7,194 nucleotides of DNA from an uncultured Slackia sp. (lineage in GTDB: Bacteria; Actinomycetota; Coriobacteriia; Coriobacteriales; Eggerthellaceae): positions 1 to 7,194 of the forward strand of contig USEQ01000059.1 in assembly GCA_900553655.1 (NCBI GenBank), given 5' to 3'. The position numbers and the translations under genes are program-made. Shown here one piece after another: positions 6,447 through 7,194 of the stretch. Within the stretch, counting starts at the first letter, position 1. Each line of letters starts with the position of its first letter. A model generated the notes under the pieces. It did no database searches. It was not told the DNA's origin and worked only from the letters and a program-made list of their open reading frames with translations.

Positions 6447-6593
6447 GTGATTGAATCGGAAGAAGCGATATGGGATTTGCTCCTGGTCGTCGTATCGGTC
6501 TTGCTCGGCAAGGCGCTCGACATGGCGGATAAGGCGATCGAGCAAAGAAAAACCTCCCGTCGCAAGCATGGAAAGCACGAAAGGAGGTCTTAG
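6447..6593 (+). CDS. 48-residue membrane-associated peptide, unknown function
   Basis: A short gene with a GTG start at 6447, preceded by GAGGG (6436-6440) at 6 bases, ending with TAG at 6591. The peptide has an acidic N-terminus (IESEEAIWD) and a hydrophobic segment LLLVVVSVLLG (about residues 11-21), long enough for a short or partial membrane span. An amphipathic helical stretch KALDMADKAIEQ follows, and then a strongly basic tail ending in Arg-Arg-Ser. It is the first gene after the promoter and is followed by a second small membrane peptide and a DNA-binding-type protein. A frame starting with TTG at 6451 overlaps it and runs on into the third gene, but that frame reads as Arg/Ser/Pro-rich sequence and looks like a shadow. 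I do not recognise the family; holin-like or toxin-like peptides are one possibility. Confidence 0.6.
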   Translation: MIESEEAIWDLLLVVVSVLLGKALDMADKAIEQRKTSRRKHGKHERRS

Positions 6594-6601
6594 GCGAAAT
6601 C

Positions 6602-6624
6602 GGGAGCCGTCGGAAGCGGCTCCC
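6602..6624 (+). other. Intercistronic hairpin
   Basis: GGGAGCCG (6602-6609) pairs perfectly with CGGCTCCC (6617-6624) around a 7-base loop. A C-rich sequence follows rather than a U run, so it is not a standard terminator. It sits between the 48- and 28-residue genes, where it could stabilise or mark a processed mRNA end, or reduce expression of the downstream genes. Confidence 0.5.
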
Positions 6625-6658
6625 CCGCCGCCTCCATCTTACACCGAAAGGAGCCGAC

Positions 6659-6745
6659 ATGGAACCTCGGCACGTAATCATATTCGTCGTCGTGACCATA
6701 GCGTCGTTCGTCTATTTCAGAAGCCGCAGGAAGAAAGGGGAATAG
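6659..6745 (+). CDS. 28-residue single-span membrane peptide, unknown function
   Basis: A very small gene with an ATG at 6659 and a strong ribosome binding site AAAGGAG (6647-6653) 5 bases upstream, ending with TAG at 6743. After MEPRH comes a continuous hydrophobic segment VIIFVVVTIASFVYF (about residues 6-20), enough for one membrane span, and then a basic tail RSRRKKGE. The stop is 2 bases before the ATG of the next gene, whose ribosome binding site is within this gene's last codons. The ribosome binding site, clean peptide design and tight coupling argue for real translation. The layout of one span plus a basic tail resembles small type I toxin or membrane-regulatory peptides, but no family match can be claimed. 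Confidence 0.6.
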   Translation: MEPRHVIIFVVVTIASFVYFRSRRKKGE

Positions 6746-6747
6746 AC

Positions 6748-6927
6748 ATGGTGACCGAGGCGCAGAAGAGAGCCGCCGCGAAGTACAACCGCGAGAAGAT
6801 GGTGCAGCGCGTCGTGAGATTCAGCCCCAACGAGCGCGACCTGCTCGCCCACCTCGACGCACAGCCCAACAAGGCGGGCTACATCAAGGCGCTGATACGC
6901 GCGGACATGGAGCGAAACGGCGAATAG
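6748..6927 (+). CDS. Small probable ribbon-helix-helix protein
   Basis: A 59-residue basic soluble protein. After a charged N-terminal helix (TEAQKRAAAKYNREKM) comes a strand-like segment VQRVVRFS (about residues 19-26), then helix NERDLLAHLDAQ (about 28-39) and helix KAGYIKALIRADMER (about 42-56). This strand-helix-helix order, with a turn before the second helix, fits the ribbon-helix-helix DNA-binding fold. Similar short proteins with a VRF...LLAHL...GYIKALIRADM pattern are common in mobile elements of gut bacteria, as I recall from family knowledge. The ATG at 6748 has GAAAGGGG (6733-6740) 7 bases upstream. It is the last gene of the operon before the terminator, so autoregulation at the 6380-6418 repeat is plausible but inferred. 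An antitoxin-like role is an alternative. Confidence 0.8.
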   Translation: MVTEAQKRAAAKYNREKMVQRVVRFSPNERDLLAHLDAQPNKAGYIKALIRADMERNGE

Positions 6928-6942
6928 CCCGCATGCAGGCGT

Positions 6943-6976
6943 AAAAAACAGGGAGCGCCCGAAGACGCTCCCTTTT
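6943..6976. terminator. Bidirectional intrinsic terminator between convergent genes
   Basis: GGGAGCG (6951-6957) pairs with CGCTCCC (6966-6972) around an 8-base loop. TTTT follows on the plus strand (6973-6976). On the minus strand the hairpin is followed, after two bases, by six T residues (complement of 6943-6948). It lies 15 bases after the small operon's last stop and just past the stop of the leftward gene, so it can serve both. Confidence 0.85.
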
Positions 6977-6978
6977 CG

Positions 6979-7194
6979 TCAGCCCGCCATTCGCGGCCAG
7001 TCCGGCTCGATCTCCGCCTGCAGGCGGTCGAGCGGCTCGCCGTACATGCCTGCGTAGTCGTCCCCGCCGTAGGTCGTGCCGTCGTCGCACACCGTCGCGA
7101 GGTAGCCCGCGCGGTACACGGTCTGGCTGCGGTAGTACACCTGCTGCCACGGCTCGCCGGGCGCGGTGCGGTAGTACGCCTGCACGCCGTCGAT
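6979..7194 (-). CDS. C-terminal part of an unrecognised protein
   Basis: An open frame enters from the right edge and runs 71 codons to a TGA at 6979. A GTG at 7185 is in frame, but there is no ribosome binding site visible before it and the frame stays open to base 7194, so this is most likely the end of a longer gene. The fragment is rich in Tyr, Asp and Gly (VQAYYRTAPGEPWQQVYYRS; CDDGTTYGGDDYAGMYGEP) and ends with an acidic, Trp-containing tail. Third codon positions are almost entirely G or C, and the stretch is clearly more GC-rich than the neighbouring backbone genes. No family is recognised. It ends against the shared bidirectional terminator. Confidence 0.65.
   Translation of the reverse strand: MDGVQAYYRTAPGEPWQQVYYRSQTVYRAGYLATVCDDGTTYGGDDYAGMYGEPLDRLQAEIEPDWPRMAG

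Noticed and set aside
6580..6590. AAAGGAGG as a ribosome binding site for another gene
   Set aside because: No start codon lies at a workable distance. The bases encode the Arg-Arg near the end of the 48-residue peptide.
6451..6927. A single 158-codon protein starting at TTG 6451
   Set aside because: Only its last 59 residues look like a protein, and those have their own ATG and ribosome binding site at 6748. The earlier part is better explained by two small genes in other frames.
1..7194. CRISPR array, insertion sequence, tRNA or rRNA
   Set aside because: No regularly spaced repeats, transposase, terminal inverted repeats, cloverleaf or rRNA segments were seen on either strand.

Overview
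The window reads as a chromosomal segment of a moderately GC-rich actinobacterium, most likely a gut Coriobacteriia/Eggerthellales-type organism. This is an inference from the fused SecDF protein, the style of the family-4 glycosyltransferase, the DUF1292 neighbour and the GC-rich codon use. No rRNA or tRNA is present to confirm it.

Positions 1-5015 form a leftward (minus-strand) housekeeping block. In transcription order it holds a single-chain SecDF protein-export subunit (5015-2403), a small DUF1292 protein that starts 2 bases after the SecDF stop (2400-2071), an intrinsic terminator (2054-2027), a GT4 glycosyltransferase (2002-692) and the N-terminal 207 codons of ispG of the MEP isoprenoid pathway (623-1, cut by the window edge). 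The terminator sits directly in front of the glycosyltransferase ribosome binding site with no clear promoter between them. The last two genes may therefore depend on read-through.

Positions 5016-5221 are a divergent intergenic region with overlapping candidate promoters. To its right, on the plus strand, is an AlkD-like DNA alkylation repair gene (5222-6066). It is broken, or recoded, by a single -1 frameshift in a short A run at 5680-5683, and both halves are otherwise well conserved.

Positions 6067-6446 hold no protein gene. They contain a strong leftward terminator with no matching gene, a GC-rich block full of short hairpins, an AT-rich stretch, and a promoter overlapped by an 11-bp perfect inverted repeat.

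That promoter drives a compact plus-strand operon of very small genes: a 48-residue membrane peptide, a 28-residue membrane peptide and a 59-residue probable ribbon-helix-helix protein. The operon ends at a bidirectional terminator. Beyond it is the C-terminal end of an unrecognised, very GC-rich leftward gene that leaves the window. The segment from about 6380 onward looks like the edge of an accessory or mobile element. A plausible reading is that the ribbon-helix-helix protein represses its own operon at the inverted repeat. It is the most interesting part of the window.
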